Positions 7,627 to 16,192 are shown, counted from the first letter of the stretch. The stretch is DNA of 20,459 nt from an uncultured euryarchaeote (GCA_937897365.1 CALCOP010000031.1:1-20459), one strand, 5' to 3'. Program-made: numbers and translations. The notes: generated by a model not told the origin, from the sequence alone.

Positions 7627-9933
7627 ATGCGCCAGCGTAGCCTCGCCTTTGCCATCCTTGCTCTACTCATCGGAGTCATAGCAACTGGGGCGGTTGAGGC
7701 AATCGAAGATGAGACCTATGAGCCTGGTTTTGTCGAATGGGACATCAACCCAATGGAACGCTTATTTGTTGAAGGACTGAACGTAGAGGAGGCAGTCCTG
7801 CAGCGTGGACGAACCGACAATGCTGTTGGAAACCATCCGGTCAACTATGGCGCAGGTGTTGTTCAAGTGTTTACAATTAGCAGCGAACCGTTACAAAATC
7901 CAATCAATGCAACCGTGAACATGACGGTATTCATGTCCGCATATATCGACGGCGTAGGTGGACCTCAATTCTGCGAACGCCAATGGGGTGTTGACAAGAG
8001 TTTCACCATGATTTATTCAGTAGACGCAGGCGGTGTTCCGGTCTATGATTCAGTTGTAACGCAAGTCGTCAACACTGCAACATCGAATTCTGCCATGAAT
8101 TTTTCAGGCCAGCGTATCGAAACTTTCCTTTCCATGGATGTTGGTGATGTGTTCACACTCTCAGTTTCTGCTGAAAATAATTGCGCTGGAAGCTCTATAC
8201 AGGTACAGTGGGGCGCCTTTGAACAAAACAGCGGCGGCATCATCATGGAAGGTCAAGTCTATGAGCCAAAAGCCAGCGTTTTTGTCGATTCAGAACGTCG
8301 TGCACACATTGAATTTGAACCACTCTTCCCTTGGGGAGTCGACGATGTTAAAACTGCAAAGTGGGAACTTTGGGGCCCGCTGGAATTTGATGAAAAGTTT
8401 GTCAAAGACGAAGACTCAATCATGGAAACCTCAACGGGGAGATTGAAGATTGACCGTTCAGTAGAAGGAAATAAAACGGTTTGGGCGTGGTCCGGTATTG
8501 TAGCATTAACACCCGGTGATGCGAATCTTGAAATCTGTATTCAAACGACATCAGGTGATTTGAACAGCGATTGCCATGCTTTTGGGATTGTTCGATTTGA
8601 AGTTGAAAAAACCGACAAAGGTTTAGCCAGTTCAACCATATTTTTGTCGTTGACGACCATTCTCTCACTTATTGGATTCATGGTTGTCCAAGAAAGAAGT
8701 GGAGAATTACCTCCACTGCCGATACTCATCGCTCTCGTATTGATGACGTTGCTGTTCATTCCTACCGCAATCAGTCAACCAAATTTAGCCTCAAATGAAT
8801 TGATAGACGACCATGCTCGAATGTTTGATACACAAGTCTATGATGAAAATATGCAATCAATGACGGTTTCTGATTTGTTTGAAGATAAGGGTGCCTTGAT
8901 AGTGGCCATAGCTTTACCTGGAACGCAAAACGTCGCTGAACAAGCCGTTGAGTTAAACAAAACCATCGATCTTATTGGAGAAGACATTAACGTCATTCAC
9001 ATCCTTGCAGGAATGGATGCATCTTCTACAGATGTCTCTGCGATGAAGACAAATTATAACCTAACATGGACGACATATGTTGACATTGATGAATCATTCA
9101 CTCAAAGTTCGCCCAATGGAACTGCGGATTCAATCATTGTTCTCGATAAGACCCTGCGCGTGGTATATTCGAACGCACCTACTGCTTCATCTGAAGAATT
9201 AATCAGTGCAGTTGAAAGCATCAATACCGGTGGAAGCACGAGTTCTTGGTCATATTTCTCACTCTTTTTCGGCCCGGGATTGATTTTGCTTTTCCTCGCC
9301 CTCCCTCGTGAGGAATACGAGGTATTGGATGAGCCATTGCCATTTGGAATGCATATGGGAGCGGTGATCGCCGCTGGAGGAGCAGGAATAGTTCTCGTGA
9401 ATCTCCCAATCTTGATTACTACACTCGCTCCCCTTCCATCAAATACCCTGTTCTGGGTTGATTTGACGATGATTGTTTGGATGGTTGAAATGAGTATTGT
9501 TACAGCTCGTAGAGGTACACCCTATGAGGCTGATTTCCTTGGTGCTATGTTGCACAAGTTCTTCCCCGAAGTCTTCCGTGATTGGCGTGGAGTTGAAGAT
9601 ATGCAACGCGATACAATGATTGGCATTTGGCTTGGCTGGTTTGGATGGTTGTCCTTCCCTTCACTGTTCCCTCAAGGAGTTGGGGCGACAATGCTGAGCG
9701 GTATTTTTGGTATATTCTTTGGTATCTTCGGCCTCCTACTGATTATCCTACTTGGAGGCGCTGTGGTACTTTTGCTAAGGTTCATCACCTCATTAGGAGG
9801 GAATTTATCGCTCATGTTTGGTGATTTGGGAGAAGATTTCTTTGCACGCTACTCTGGCTGGTGTATTGCCCCTGTTGCTCTTTGGTCCTTCGGAAACAGC
9901 CTAATTTCTTTAATGAATCTCGGTATCATTTAA
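7627..9933 (+). CDS. Secreted/multi-helix membrane protein with a thioredoxin-like domain lacking CxxC
   Basis: A 768-residue protein from the preferred start, with a signal peptide (MRQRSLAFAILALLIGVIA, cleaved near residue 25) and a beta-rich extracytoplasmic region of about 310 residues with several Asn-X-Ser/Thr sites. Two helices follow (about 336-354 and 365-382), then a soluble domain at about 400-535, and finally about six or seven helices. The soluble domain reads like a redoxin fold (LIVAIALPGTQNVAEQAVE, then VIHILAGMDASS, then DSIIVLDKTLRVVYSN). However, the position of the redox motif holds PGTQ and the domain has no cysteine, so disulfide chemistry is unlikely there. I do not recognise the whole architecture. 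It sits between the DUF92 gene and the RecB-like gene with short gaps, suggesting one transcript. Its role may be substrate binding or envelope assembly, but this is undetermined. Confidence 0.75.
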   Translation: MRQRSLAFAILALLIGVIATGAVEAIEDETYEPGFVEWDINPMERLFVEGLNVEEAVLQRGRTDNAVGNHPVNYGAGVVQVFTISSEPLQNPINATVNMTVFMSAYIDGVGGPQFCERQWGVDKSFTMIYSVDAGGVPVYDSVVTQVVNTATSNSAMNFSGQRIETFLSMDVGDVFTLSVSAENNCAGSSIQVQWGAFEQNSGGIIMEGQVYEPKASVFVDSERRAHIEFEPLFPWGVDDVKTAKWELWGPLEFDEKFVKDEDSIMETSTGRLKIDRSVEGNKTVWAWSGIVALTPGDANLEICIQTTSGDLNSDCHAFGIVRFEVEKTDKGLASSTIFLSLTTILSLIGFMVVQERSGELPPLPILIALVLMTLLFIPTAISQPNLASNELIDDHARMFDTQVYDENMQSMTVSDLFEDKGALIVAIALPGTQNVAEQAVELNKTIDLIGEDINVIHILAGMDASSTDVSAMKTNYNLTWTTYVDIDESFTQSSPNGTADSIIVLDKTLRVVYSNAPTASSEELISAVESINTGGSTSSWSYFSLFFGPGLILLFLALPREEYEVLDEPLPFGMHMGAVIAAGGAGIVLVNLPILITTLAPLPSNTLFWVDLTMIVWMVEMSIVTARRGTPYEADFLGAMLHKFFPEVFRDWRGVEDMQRDTMIGIWLGWFGWLSFPSLFPQGVGATMLSGIFGIFFGIFGLLLIILLGGAVVLLLRFITSLGGNLSLMFGDLGEDFFARYSGWCIAPVALWSFGNSLISLMNLGII

Positions 9934-9971
9934 CCGATTCTTTGACAAGGCTTGAAGGTCATCTTCGCCGT

Positions 9972-10862
9972 ATGCAAACAAAAATTGGTTGGAGTAGAAC
10001 GCGAAGAGATTTATTCTTAAAATGTCCACGCGCATGGTTCCTACGTTATGGTCACCAATCAAAAGCAAATTCTTCAAAGCCTGCGTTTAGCAAGAGAAGA
10101 CCTTGGGATTTGATGCTACGCGCAACGAAAGAAATTCTGATAGAACGATTAGAAGAACTTCGTGAAGGAAAACAATGGTCGAACCTCTTAGTCGAACACC
10201 AACTCAAACATTGCCTGCAAGAGCATCTTCACAAATCGAATTGCAATGTGGAGAGCAGATACTTTACAGCATTATTGCGTTACTCAAGCCATCGAATGAA
10301 TCTGTTGTGGCGCTGTAGAATTATCCAGCAGCTCGTCAGTAAGCAACATGCTTGCTGGTATGTCCTGGACCGCACAGATTCGGTCACACACAAGAATCGA
10401 CAGTTCTACTCATCCCCTGACGTGGCGATTTTAATTCAAAAGAAGTGGCATCTTGTACGGTTTGATATGCAAAGTGCTGCAAAAAATCTCATCGATGAAT
10501 TGGAAGCAAATGCAATGGTCTTGTGGGCAAAACAAAAGCATGGTTTTCCGCAACGAGTGTTGTCTTATCGCCTCCATACGATTGGATGGAGAAGAGGATT
10601 TTGGATGACTGAAACATATCAACCTACGCTCCAAACTGTCAAGGATTCTAAACGGCTACTTGAGAGCGATTGCCGAGCAATGGAGACCATGTTTGAATAC
10701 GGACAGTTCAATCTCGGCTTCTTACCATTAGCAACATCACGGAAAACATGCCATTCGTGTTCCTATCGAACACACTGCCCAGCTTCAAAGGGACTCGCTC
10801 GTGCTCGACAAGAGCAAAAACTTCTCGAACTTGCTCACAGTTCTCAGTCAAGCAAGACTTGA
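9972..10862 (+). CDS. RecB/Cas4-like PD-(D/E)xK-fold protein with Fe-S cysteines, active site degenerate
   Basis: A 296-residue protein from the ATG at 9972. Its N-terminus, GWSRTRRDLFLKCPRAWFLRYG, matches the RecB/AddB/Cas4 nuclease opening. Its C-terminus, CHSCSYRTHCP, supplies Cys260, Cys263 and Cys269, which with Cys18 make the four-cysteine pattern that holds a 4Fe-4S cluster in Cas4 and AddB. The catalytic region SSPDVAILIQ ... HLVRFDMQSA has the Asp (D150), but where the family has D/E-x-K this protein has D165-M-Q, so the lysine is missing. A structural or DNA-binding role, or a displaced lysine, are the alternatives. No cas genes are nearby. The frame is open further upstream, into the previous gene, but the homologous part begins at this ATG. 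The end overlaps the converging tpiA by 15 bases. Confidence 0.75.
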   Translation: MQTKIGWSRTRRDLFLKCPRAWFLRYGHQSKANSSKPAFSKRRPWDLMLRATKEILIERLEELREGKQWSNLLVEHQLKHCLQEHLHKSNCNVESRYFTALLRYSSHRMNLLWRCRIIQQLVSKQHACWYVLDRTDSVTHKNRQFYSSPDVAILIQKKWHLVRFDMQSAAKNLIDELEANAMVLWAKQKHGFPQRVLSYRLHTIGWRRGFWMTETYQPTLQTVKDSKRLLESDCRAMETMFEYGQFNLGFLPLATSRKTCHSCSYRTHCPASKGLARARQEQKLLELAHSSQSSKT

Positions 10863-11516
10863 AGTTAAATCAGCGAGAACTGATTCAACGTCACTTGCTT
10901 TTGTAACGCCACTGGCGAGCAGAACGCCTTCTGCACCGAGTTCGACCGCTTTGGCAACATCAGCACCGTTTTTCACACCAGCACCACACAGAACACGAAC
11001 ATTCGGATTCACCTCTTTGACAACAGCAACTGTATTACTTACAATGGCTGGATCCGCTGTTGTTACCGAAATATCTCCTCCAATCAATTCGGGAGGTTCG
11101 ACTGCAATGAAGGTTGGACCAATCTCGGCGAGATGTTTTGCTTCATCAACATCAGCCGCACAGCCACACATTGGGAAGTCATCAGGTAATTGTTGCATCA
11201 ACTCAGCAACATGGTCCATGGAAACCTTGTGCTCAGCGTGATTGATGATCGTACCTTGAGCACCGCGATGAAGCGCAGTGTTTGGTTCTAACCAACCGGT
11301 GAAGCCGCCTTGACCGACGGGGTCAAGATGTTGCGTCCACACCTCTAAGGAGGGCGCTACACGTCGAACTGCTTCCAAATCAAAAGCTGAAACAACCGCC
11401 ACCATTCGAGCAGGACCATTACAATGAGCTTCCATTGCAAGGGCGAGGCGCTCAGCAGTTTCTCCACTTGCTGAAGCATAGGTTTTGAAATTGACAACAA
11501 CTAACGGTTTGTTCAT
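10848..11516 (-). CDS. tpiA: Triosephosphate isomerase, archaeal type
   Basis: A 222-residue cytoplasmic enzyme interconverting dihydroxyacetone phosphate and glyceraldehyde 3-phosphate in glycolysis and gluconeogenesis. The active-site residues are visible: Asn9 and Lys11 in VVNFKTY, the catalytic His in IINHAEHK (H93), the catalytic Glu in AVEPPELIGG (E140), and the phosphate loops CGAGVKNGADV and GVLLASGV. It is about 30 residues shorter than bacterial and eukaryotic enzymes, as expected for the tetrameric archaeal form; this is one of the better lineage markers in the window. It follows the NDP-sugar pyrophosphorylase gene by 53 bases on the same strand, probably as its operon partner. 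Its 3' end overlaps the converging RecB-like gene by 15 bases. Confidence 0.96.
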   Translation of the reverse strand: MNKPLVVVNFKTYASASGETAERLALAMEAHCNGPARMVAVVSAFDLEAVRRVAPSLEVWTQHLDPVGQGGFTGWLEPNTALHRGAQGTIINHAEHKVSMDHVAELMQQLPDDFPMCGCAADVDEAKHLAEIGPTFIAVEPPELIGGDISVTTADPAIVSNTVAVVKEVNPNVRVLCGAGVKNGADVAKAVELGAEGVLLASGVTKASDVESVLADLTSSLA

Positions 11517-11569
11517 GAACGAAGGCAGAGGTTTGGTGCATTTGAGGTCTTCGCAGATTCGTTAGAATT

Positions 11570-12568
11570 TCAATCCATTCGAGGCCATTGGCCGCCAACC
11601 AGATGCGTATCTTGAGGAATAATGCTGCCATGGTCAACGACGACATTCTCAAGATGAGAGCCCTCTCCAATCTTTACTTGAGACCCAATCAGGCATTCTC
11701 TTAGAACGGAATGGAGCCCAACCGATGTACCTTTGAGAAGCGTAGAGCGATGGATTGTACTGTTGGTGAACTCAACTCCCGTCTCAATCATAGATTCAGT
11801 GATGTGTTCAGAAGTTTCGCTCTCGATTGAACCATACCATGAATTTCCGTAGACTTTCCCACGTTTGAAGCGTTGTTCGCTGATACAGCGATGAACTGCA
11901 TCAGACCATGCAGAAGGCGTTCCAGCGTCAATAAAATACCCTTCAAATTGTTGACCATTTAATTGTTTATCTTCTGCAAGTCGGGGAAATACATCTCTTT
12001 CTATAGAATGTTTTCCTTCAGGCATGTATTCAAATATATCGTCTTCAAAAATATATGAGCCAGCATTGATTAAATTGGAAAAGACTTCATCTGGCTTTGG
12101 TTTTTCTTTGAATTGAGTGATACGAGAGTCCTCATCCAATCCGACAATTCCGAAACGTGTCGGGTCTTCAACTTCCCAAAGTGCGAGAGTACCGACTCCA
12201 CCGTTGCGCTGGTGTAAATCCAGGAGAGGTTCAACTTGAAGTGAAGATACAATGTCTCCATTGAAACATGCAAATCTTCCACTTACAACATCTTTGCAGT
12301 TCCCTAATGCACCGCCAGTTCCCAGAGGTTGCGTTTCATTGACAATTCGAACATCGAAATCAACCTCAGCTTGTGCGAAATAGTCCTGAATCATTTCAAC
12401 TTTGTATCCACCCGCAACAACCACTTCATCAATCAAATGATTTGGAACGCCTTCGACGACTCTCTCAAGTAACGACATATCAAGCATAGGCAGCAGTGGT
12501 TTTGGCATTGTATTCGTCCATGGGCGAAGCCGTGAACCAACTCCTCCAGCCAAAACAACCACTTGCAT
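11570..12568 (-). CDS. NDP-sugar pyrophosphorylase (mannose-1-phosphate guanylyltransferase-like)
   Basis: A 332-residue nucleotidyltransferase that joins a sugar 1-phosphate and an NTP to form an activated sugar for glycan or polyol synthesis. The N-terminal Rossmann-like domain (about 1-230) carries the G-loop LAGGVGSRLRPWT and PKPLLPM, the metal Asp in CFNGDI, the FKEKP motif and the YFIDAGTP motif. The C-terminal part (about 245-332) shows hexapeptide-like repeats (STIHRSTLLKGTSVG, CLIGSQVKIGEGSHLENVVV), forming a short left-handed beta helix. This is the COG1208 architecture. Base and sugar specificity cannot be decided here; GDP-mannose is most common for this arrangement, with glucose-1-phosphate uridylyl- or thymidylyltransferase as alternatives. 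It diverges from sucC across a 137-base gap and precedes tpiA. Confidence 0.85.
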   Translation of the reverse strand: MQVVVLAGGVGSRLRPWTNTMPKPLLPMLDMSLLERVVEGVPNHLIDEVVVAGGYKVEMIQDYFAQAEVDFDVRIVNETQPLGTGGALGNCKDVVSGRFACFNGDIVSSLQVEPLLDLHQRNGGVGTLALWEVEDPTRFGIVGLDEDSRITQFKEKPKPDEVFSNLINAGSYIFEDDIFEYMPEGKHSIERDVFPRLAEDKQLNGQQFEGYFIDAGTPSAWSDAVHRCISEQRFKRGKVYGNSWYGSIESETSEHITESMIETGVEFTNSTIHRSTLLKGTSVGLHSVLRECLIGSQVKIGEGSHLENVVVDHGSIIPQDTHLVGGQWPRMD

Positions 12569-12694
12569 GAACAGGGCCTTTCATCAATTACCTATCAAAA
12601 CACCTCCACATCATGCACCAATACTCGATGTTGGAATCAATTACGCCAAATGCCGCGTCAAAGTATTCAAAGACGGTCTTTCTTTGGAAGACAC

Positions 12695-12699
12695 TGGAG
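12695..12699 (+). promoter_or_regulatory. Shine-Dalgarno motif deciding the sucC start
   Basis: TGGAG lies six bases before the ATG at 12706. This ATG also begins the family-typical MNIHEYQGK N-terminus, so the upstream in-frame ATG at 12613 is not the start. Confidence 0.6.
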
Positions 12700-12705
12700 A
12701 GCATT

Positions 12706-13914
12706 ATGAACATCCACGAATACCAAGGAAAATCCCTTCTTCGGGAAAATAATGTCGCCGTCCTTGATGGCGTACATTGTACGAGTGTAGAACAAGCCCT
12801 ATCCGCCTATGATTCACTGGGAAGCAAAGTTGTGGCTGTCAAATCACAAATACATGCAGGCGGACGAGGCAAAGGAACTCTCTACCACCCCGATAGCCGT
12901 GAACACGTTATGGATGGCGGTGTGAAAATTGCTTTCTCAAGAGATGAGGTCGAATCGTATGCCAACAATATCTTGGGCAACATATTGGTGACAATTCAAA
13001 CTGGAGAAGAAGGAAAACTCGTAAACAATCTCTATGTTGAAGCAGGCTGCGATATTGCCCATGAATACTATCTTGCGCTGCTGGTCGATCGAGATAATAA
13101 ATCCGTTCTCATCATGGCATCGACAGAAGGAGGGATGGATATTGAAGACGTCGCTCACAACACTCCTGAACTCATTCACAAAGTCGTTGTTGATTCGAAT
13201 GCTGGACTTCTCGGTTTCCAAAAGAGAGACCTTGGAATGGCTCTTGGGCTTCAAGGAGCAGCATTAAAATCCTTTGGAAAGATGTTGTCAAACATGTATT
13301 CCATGTTCATTAAGGAAGATTGCGCTATGGTTGAGATCAACCCACTTGTACGAACCGGTAGCGATGAAATCGTTGCTCTTGACTCAAAAATCTCGTTTGA
13401 TGAAAACGCTGAATTCAGACATAAAAACTGGGATGATTTGCGTGACCTTTCTGAAGAAGAAGACGTCGAAATACGGGCAAAGGAGACCGGATTATCTTAT
13501 GTCAAACTCGATGGAAACATCGGCTGTTTAGTCAACGGAGCCGGACTTGCAATGGCAACCATGGACGTCATCAAACTGTATGGAGGTGAGCCAGCCAATT
13601 TCTTAGATGTTGGAGGTGGAGCGGATGAGGAGCAAGTCAAAACTGCATTCTCAATCATTCTCGAAGACCCAAATGTCAAGGGAATATTGGTGAACATCTT
13701 CGGTGGAATCATGCGTTGTGACATTATTGCACGAGGAGTCATTGCTGCTACTGAAGCACTTTCACTTGAAGTTCCTCTCGTCGTTCGTCTTGCCGGAACC
13801 AATGTTGATGAGGGCAAGAAAATATTGGCTGCCTCGACTTTAAACATTCACGCTGCTGATGATTTGGCCGAAGGCGCCCAAAAGATTGTCGCTCTCATTG
13901 GAGGTGACGAATAA
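12706..13914 (+). CDS. sucC: Succinyl-CoA ligase (ADP/GDP-forming) beta subunit
   Basis: A 402-residue ATP-grasp subunit that, with SucD, interconverts succinyl-CoA and succinate with substrate-level phosphorylation in the TCA cycle. Diagnostic segments are the N-terminal MNIHEYQGKSLL, the nucleotide loop HAGGRGKG, the metal-binding MVEINPL, and the C-terminal ligase domain with NGAGLAMATMD, LDVGGGADEEQV and NIFGGIMRCDIIA. The length is close to the roughly 390 residues of bacterial SucC. It is translationally coupled to sucD: the stop TAA and the sucD ATG share one base, and the sucD ribosome binding site lies inside the last sucC codons. A start at 12613 would add 31 unrelated residues and is rejected. 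Confidence 0.97.
   Translation: MNIHEYQGKSLLRENNVAVLDGVHCTSVEQALSAYDSLGSKVVAVKSQIHAGGRGKGTLYHPDSREHVMDGGVKIAFSRDEVESYANNILGNILVTIQTGEEGKLVNNLYVEAGCDIAHEYYLALLVDRDNKSVLIMASTEGGMDIEDVAHNTPELIHKVVVDSNAGLLGFQKRDLGMALGLQGAALKSFGKMLSNMYSMFIKEDCAMVEINPLVRTGSDEIVALDSKISFDENAEFRHKNWDDLRDLSEEEDVEIRAKETGLSYVKLDGNIGCLVNGAGLAMATMDVIKLYGGEPANFLDVGGGADEEQVKTAFSIILEDPNVKGILVNIFGGIMRCDIIARGVIAATEALSLEVPLVVRLAGTNVDEGKKILAASTLNIHAADDLAEGAQKIVALIGGDE
13900..13907 (+). promoter_or_regulatory. Strong Shine-Dalgarno motif of sucD inside sucC
   Basis: GGAGGTGA lies six bases before the sucD ATG and encodes the Gly-Gly-Asp near the end of SucC. It is the best ribosome binding match in the window and fits balanced expression of the two ligase subunits. 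Confidence 0.75.
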
Positions 13915-14837
13915 TGGCAATTTGGATTGAAGAAGATGCAAAAGTTTTGGTTCAAGGAATCACAGGAAAGCAAGGAATGTTCCATGCGGACAAGATGGTC
14001 GAATATGGAACGAAAATTGTTGGTGGTTGCACACCGGGTAAGGGAGGTCAAACTGTCGAACTGCAAGGGAAATCCTTCCCTGTTTGGCATGGAATGACTG
14101 AAGCTATTGAAGCAACAGATGCAGATGCTACCGTCATCTATGTCCCACCACCATTTGCTGCAGAAGCAATCATGGAGGCTGCCGATGCTTTTGATTCGGT
14201 CAAAGGTGAAGGCGTCATTGTTTGCATAACAGAAGGAATCCCAACCCTTGACATGGTTAAGGCAGTTGCCTATGTAGAAAACCGACCAGGTGTCCGACTT
14301 ATCGGTCCCAATTGCCCCGGCATCATTACTCCTGGCGAAACAGGTGGAGCAAAAATTGGAATCATGCCTGGACATATTCACGCAAAAGGCCGAATTGGTA
14401 TCGTCAGTAAATCTGGAACGTTGACATATGAAGCAGTCGCACAAACCATGAGTATCGATGAAGGCCAATCAACCTGTATCGGTATTGGCGGAGATCCGGT
14501 GAACGGAACTGGATTCATCGACTGTTTGGCGGCTTTCCAAGCCGACCCACAAACAGAAGCCATCATCATGATCGGAGAAATTGGTGGAAATGCTGAACAA
14601 GAGGCTGCTGCTTGGGCAGCAGAAAATGTTACCAAACCAATTGTCGGATTTGTTGCCGGTGCAACCGCTCCTCCAGGTAAAAGAATGGGCCATGCTGGAG
14701 CAATCATCTCTGGTGGTAAGGGAACTGCGGAAGAAAAATTCGAAGCATTCAGAGCCGCAGGAATTGCATGTGCCATGGACCCTTCAGAACTTGGAAAAGT
14801 TCTGCTCGAATCTTTGAAAGCAGTCGGCTTACGGTGA
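13914..14837 (+). CDS. sucD: Succinyl-CoA ligase (ADP/GDP-forming) alpha subunit
   Basis: A 307-residue CoA-binding subunit that carries the phosphohistidine intermediate. The CoA-binding domain shows VLVQGITGKQGMFHADKM (residues 11-28) and YVPPPFAAEAIMEA. The ligase domain shows RLIGPNCPGIITPGE, GIVSKSGTLTYE, GIGGDPVNGTGFIDCL, EIGGNAEQEAA, and the active-site histidine in KRMGHAGAIISGGKGTAEEK (H260). The length is slightly above the roughly 290 of bacterial SucD. It overlaps sucC by one base (TAATG) and is followed at once by the PriS-like gene, whose possible GTG start overlaps the sucD TGA. All three may form one operon. Confidence 0.97.
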   Translation: MAIWIEEDAKVLVQGITGKQGMFHADKMVEYGTKIVGGCTPGKGGQTVELQGKSFPVWHGMTEAIEATDADATVIYVPPPFAAEAIMEAADAFDSVKGEGVIVCITEGIPTLDMVKAVAYVENRPGVRLIGPNCPGIITPGETGGAKIGIMPGHIHAKGRIGIVSKSGTLTYEAVAQTMSIDEGQSTCIGIGGDPVNGTGFIDCLAAFQADPQTEAIIMIGEIGGNAEQEAAAWAAENVTKPIVGFVAGATAPPGKRMGHAGAIISGGKGTAEEKFEAFRAAGIACAMDPSELGKVLLESLKAVGLR

Positions 14838-14869
14838 AGCCCATTAACCGAAATCATCTCTGCGAGAGC

Positions 14870-16168
14870 ATGGCAGAAGAGTTGGAGTTTGACCCTGCTG
14901 TCATGGAGGGATATTATTCAAACGATTTTGAAATTGATTTCTCTTGGATGAAAAAGCCGACTCAGCACCAATTTCGCTGGAGAACTATCGAAAACCGCTG
15001 GTACTCATCTACCCGAAGAATTCGTGATGGAAACACACTGAGTAAAGCCTTAGGAAAATCGACGCCAACCGATGTCTATGTCTCGACTTCGTCATGGCTC
15101 AATCCAGTTGAATTGCCCCGTCTTCATGACACAGATGCACCCTATCCAATACTTCTCGACCACTTGGTTGTCTTTGACATCGATGTTCCACCATTTTCTC
15201 AAAAGAATATGGAAGTGGCGCGAAAATACGCAGTGAAAATGTTGGATTGGATGAAGGAAAAAACAGATTATGCCTTTTCGCATGTGACCTTTTCAGGCAG
15301 TAAAGGATTCCATCTTTTTTATCACGACCTTCAAAGAGAAAAGTTCCAAATCCCAGATCCACGACAACGAGAAGAGACAGTCCGAGAGTCGAGAAAAGAA
15401 CTGCTTGAACAGGCAGTGACAGACGGCCATCACATCGATACCAGGATTACCGCAGATACACGGCGCATCATACGACTTCCAGGAACGGTTCATGGGAAGA
15501 CTGGATGGATATGCTCCATCATATCTCTTGAACAACTGCATCAGCCTTTCAGCAAGTGGAAGGATACGTTGCTGCGTCACCCCCAATCTCGAGATATGCC
15601 GAAAAAAGCCTCGGCAAAAAAATCACTTTTTTCACGTAAAAAGAAACCGGTGGAAGTGAAATCTGAGCAATTAACAAGCATCGAGGTAAGCACCCATGTT
15701 CCAGGCACAAAGAATCGATCGGCATTGCTTGAATGGCTACCTCGAAACTGGGGGGAGCCACAAAACGCAGTCGACAAAGCGCTCCAACTTTGCCAAAAAT
15801 ATCATCTTGGCTCGACTGCCTTTTGGACAGATGGTGAACGAACCCTGATGCTTGTACCTCGAGCAATTCCGCGAGAAAGTCTTTCAAAAATAGCGAAGAA
15901 AAATGGATTCACTAATTTGGCCCATGAACTCAAGCAAAGAGACCATGCTTGGATTCGAATTACTGCTCAACTCGCCGAAAGCAGCGGATGGGATAGCGAT
16001 TTAATTCCTATCAATGTACTTGCCCACGATACGAACAATGCCTGTAAATGGCCTTGGTCCTTGGCACACATAGAACTCTCCTCAAGAATGGGCTTAGAAA
16101 TCAAAAAAGATGAAAAGGACGGTTCCGGGACTGAAGAGCCCTCCATGAGAATTGTTCGTCGAGAGTGA
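14870..16168 (+). CDS. Archaeo-eukaryotic primase (PriS-like) protein without the usual zinc motif
   Basis: A 432-residue protein with the catalytic signature of the primase small subunit/AEP superfamily, which makes RNA or DNA primers for replication or repair. The order matches PriS: an N-terminal YY...F segment, the metal-binding HLVVFDIDVPP (D103, D105), FSGSKGFHLFYHD (about 142-151), and the third acidic site with the nucleotide-binding loop, TADTRRIIRLPGTVHGKTG (D196; loop 202-212). PriS proteins usually carry a Cys/His zinc knuckle between the first two motifs, and here that stretch has no cysteine. The last 180 or so residues, after a Lys-rich linker (KKASAKKSLFSRKKKP), match nothing I recognise. 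The gene follows sucD by 32 bases. A GTG at 14834, overlapping the sucD stop, would add 12 residues and is a real alternative. It may be the replicative PriS or a divergent paralogue. Confidence 0.82.
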   Translation: MAEELEFDPAVMEGYYSNDFEIDFSWMKKPTQHQFRWRTIENRWYSSTRRIRDGNTLSKALGKSTPTDVYVSTSSWLNPVELPRLHDTDAPYPILLDHLVVFDIDVPPFSQKNMEVARKYAVKMLDWMKEKTDYAFSHVTFSGSKGFHLFYHDLQREKFQIPDPRQREETVRESRKELLEQAVTDGHHIDTRITADTRRIIRLPGTVHGKTGWICSIISLEQLHQPFSKWKDTLLRHPQSRDMPKKASAKKSLFSRKKKPVEVKSEQLTSIEVSTHVPGTKNRSALLEWLPRNWGEPQNAVDKALQLCQKYHLGSTAFWTDGERTLMLVPRAIPRESLSKIAKKNGFTNLAHELKQRDHAWIRITAQLAESSGWDSDLIPINVLAHDTNNACKWPWSLAHIELSSRMGLEIKKDEKDGSGTEEPSMRIVRRE

Positions 16169-16184
16169 CATTCATTGAAGAATG

Positions 16185-16192
16185 ATTATATG
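16185..16192 (+). promoter_or_regulatory. Candidate TATA box for the zinc-finger membrane protein gene
   Basis: ATTATATG lies just after the primase stop and about 125 bases before the next ATG. Used as a promoter it would give an unusually long leader of about 100 bases, containing the strong hairpin at 16268-16298. Confidence 0.35.

Noticed and set aside
9972..10862. cas4 of a CRISPR system
   Set aside because: There are no cas1, cas2 or array nearby, and the catalytic lysine is missing; the Fe-S pattern is shared by the wider RecB/AddB family.
12567..12752. 61-residue open frame between the pyrophosphorylase gene and sucC
   Set aside because: It overlaps the sucC ribosome binding site and start, and has no coding character.
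13848..14468. 206-residue open frame antisense to sucD
   Set aside because: It is Cys/Ser/Phe-rich with no family pattern, and is fully explained as the shadow of sucD codon use.
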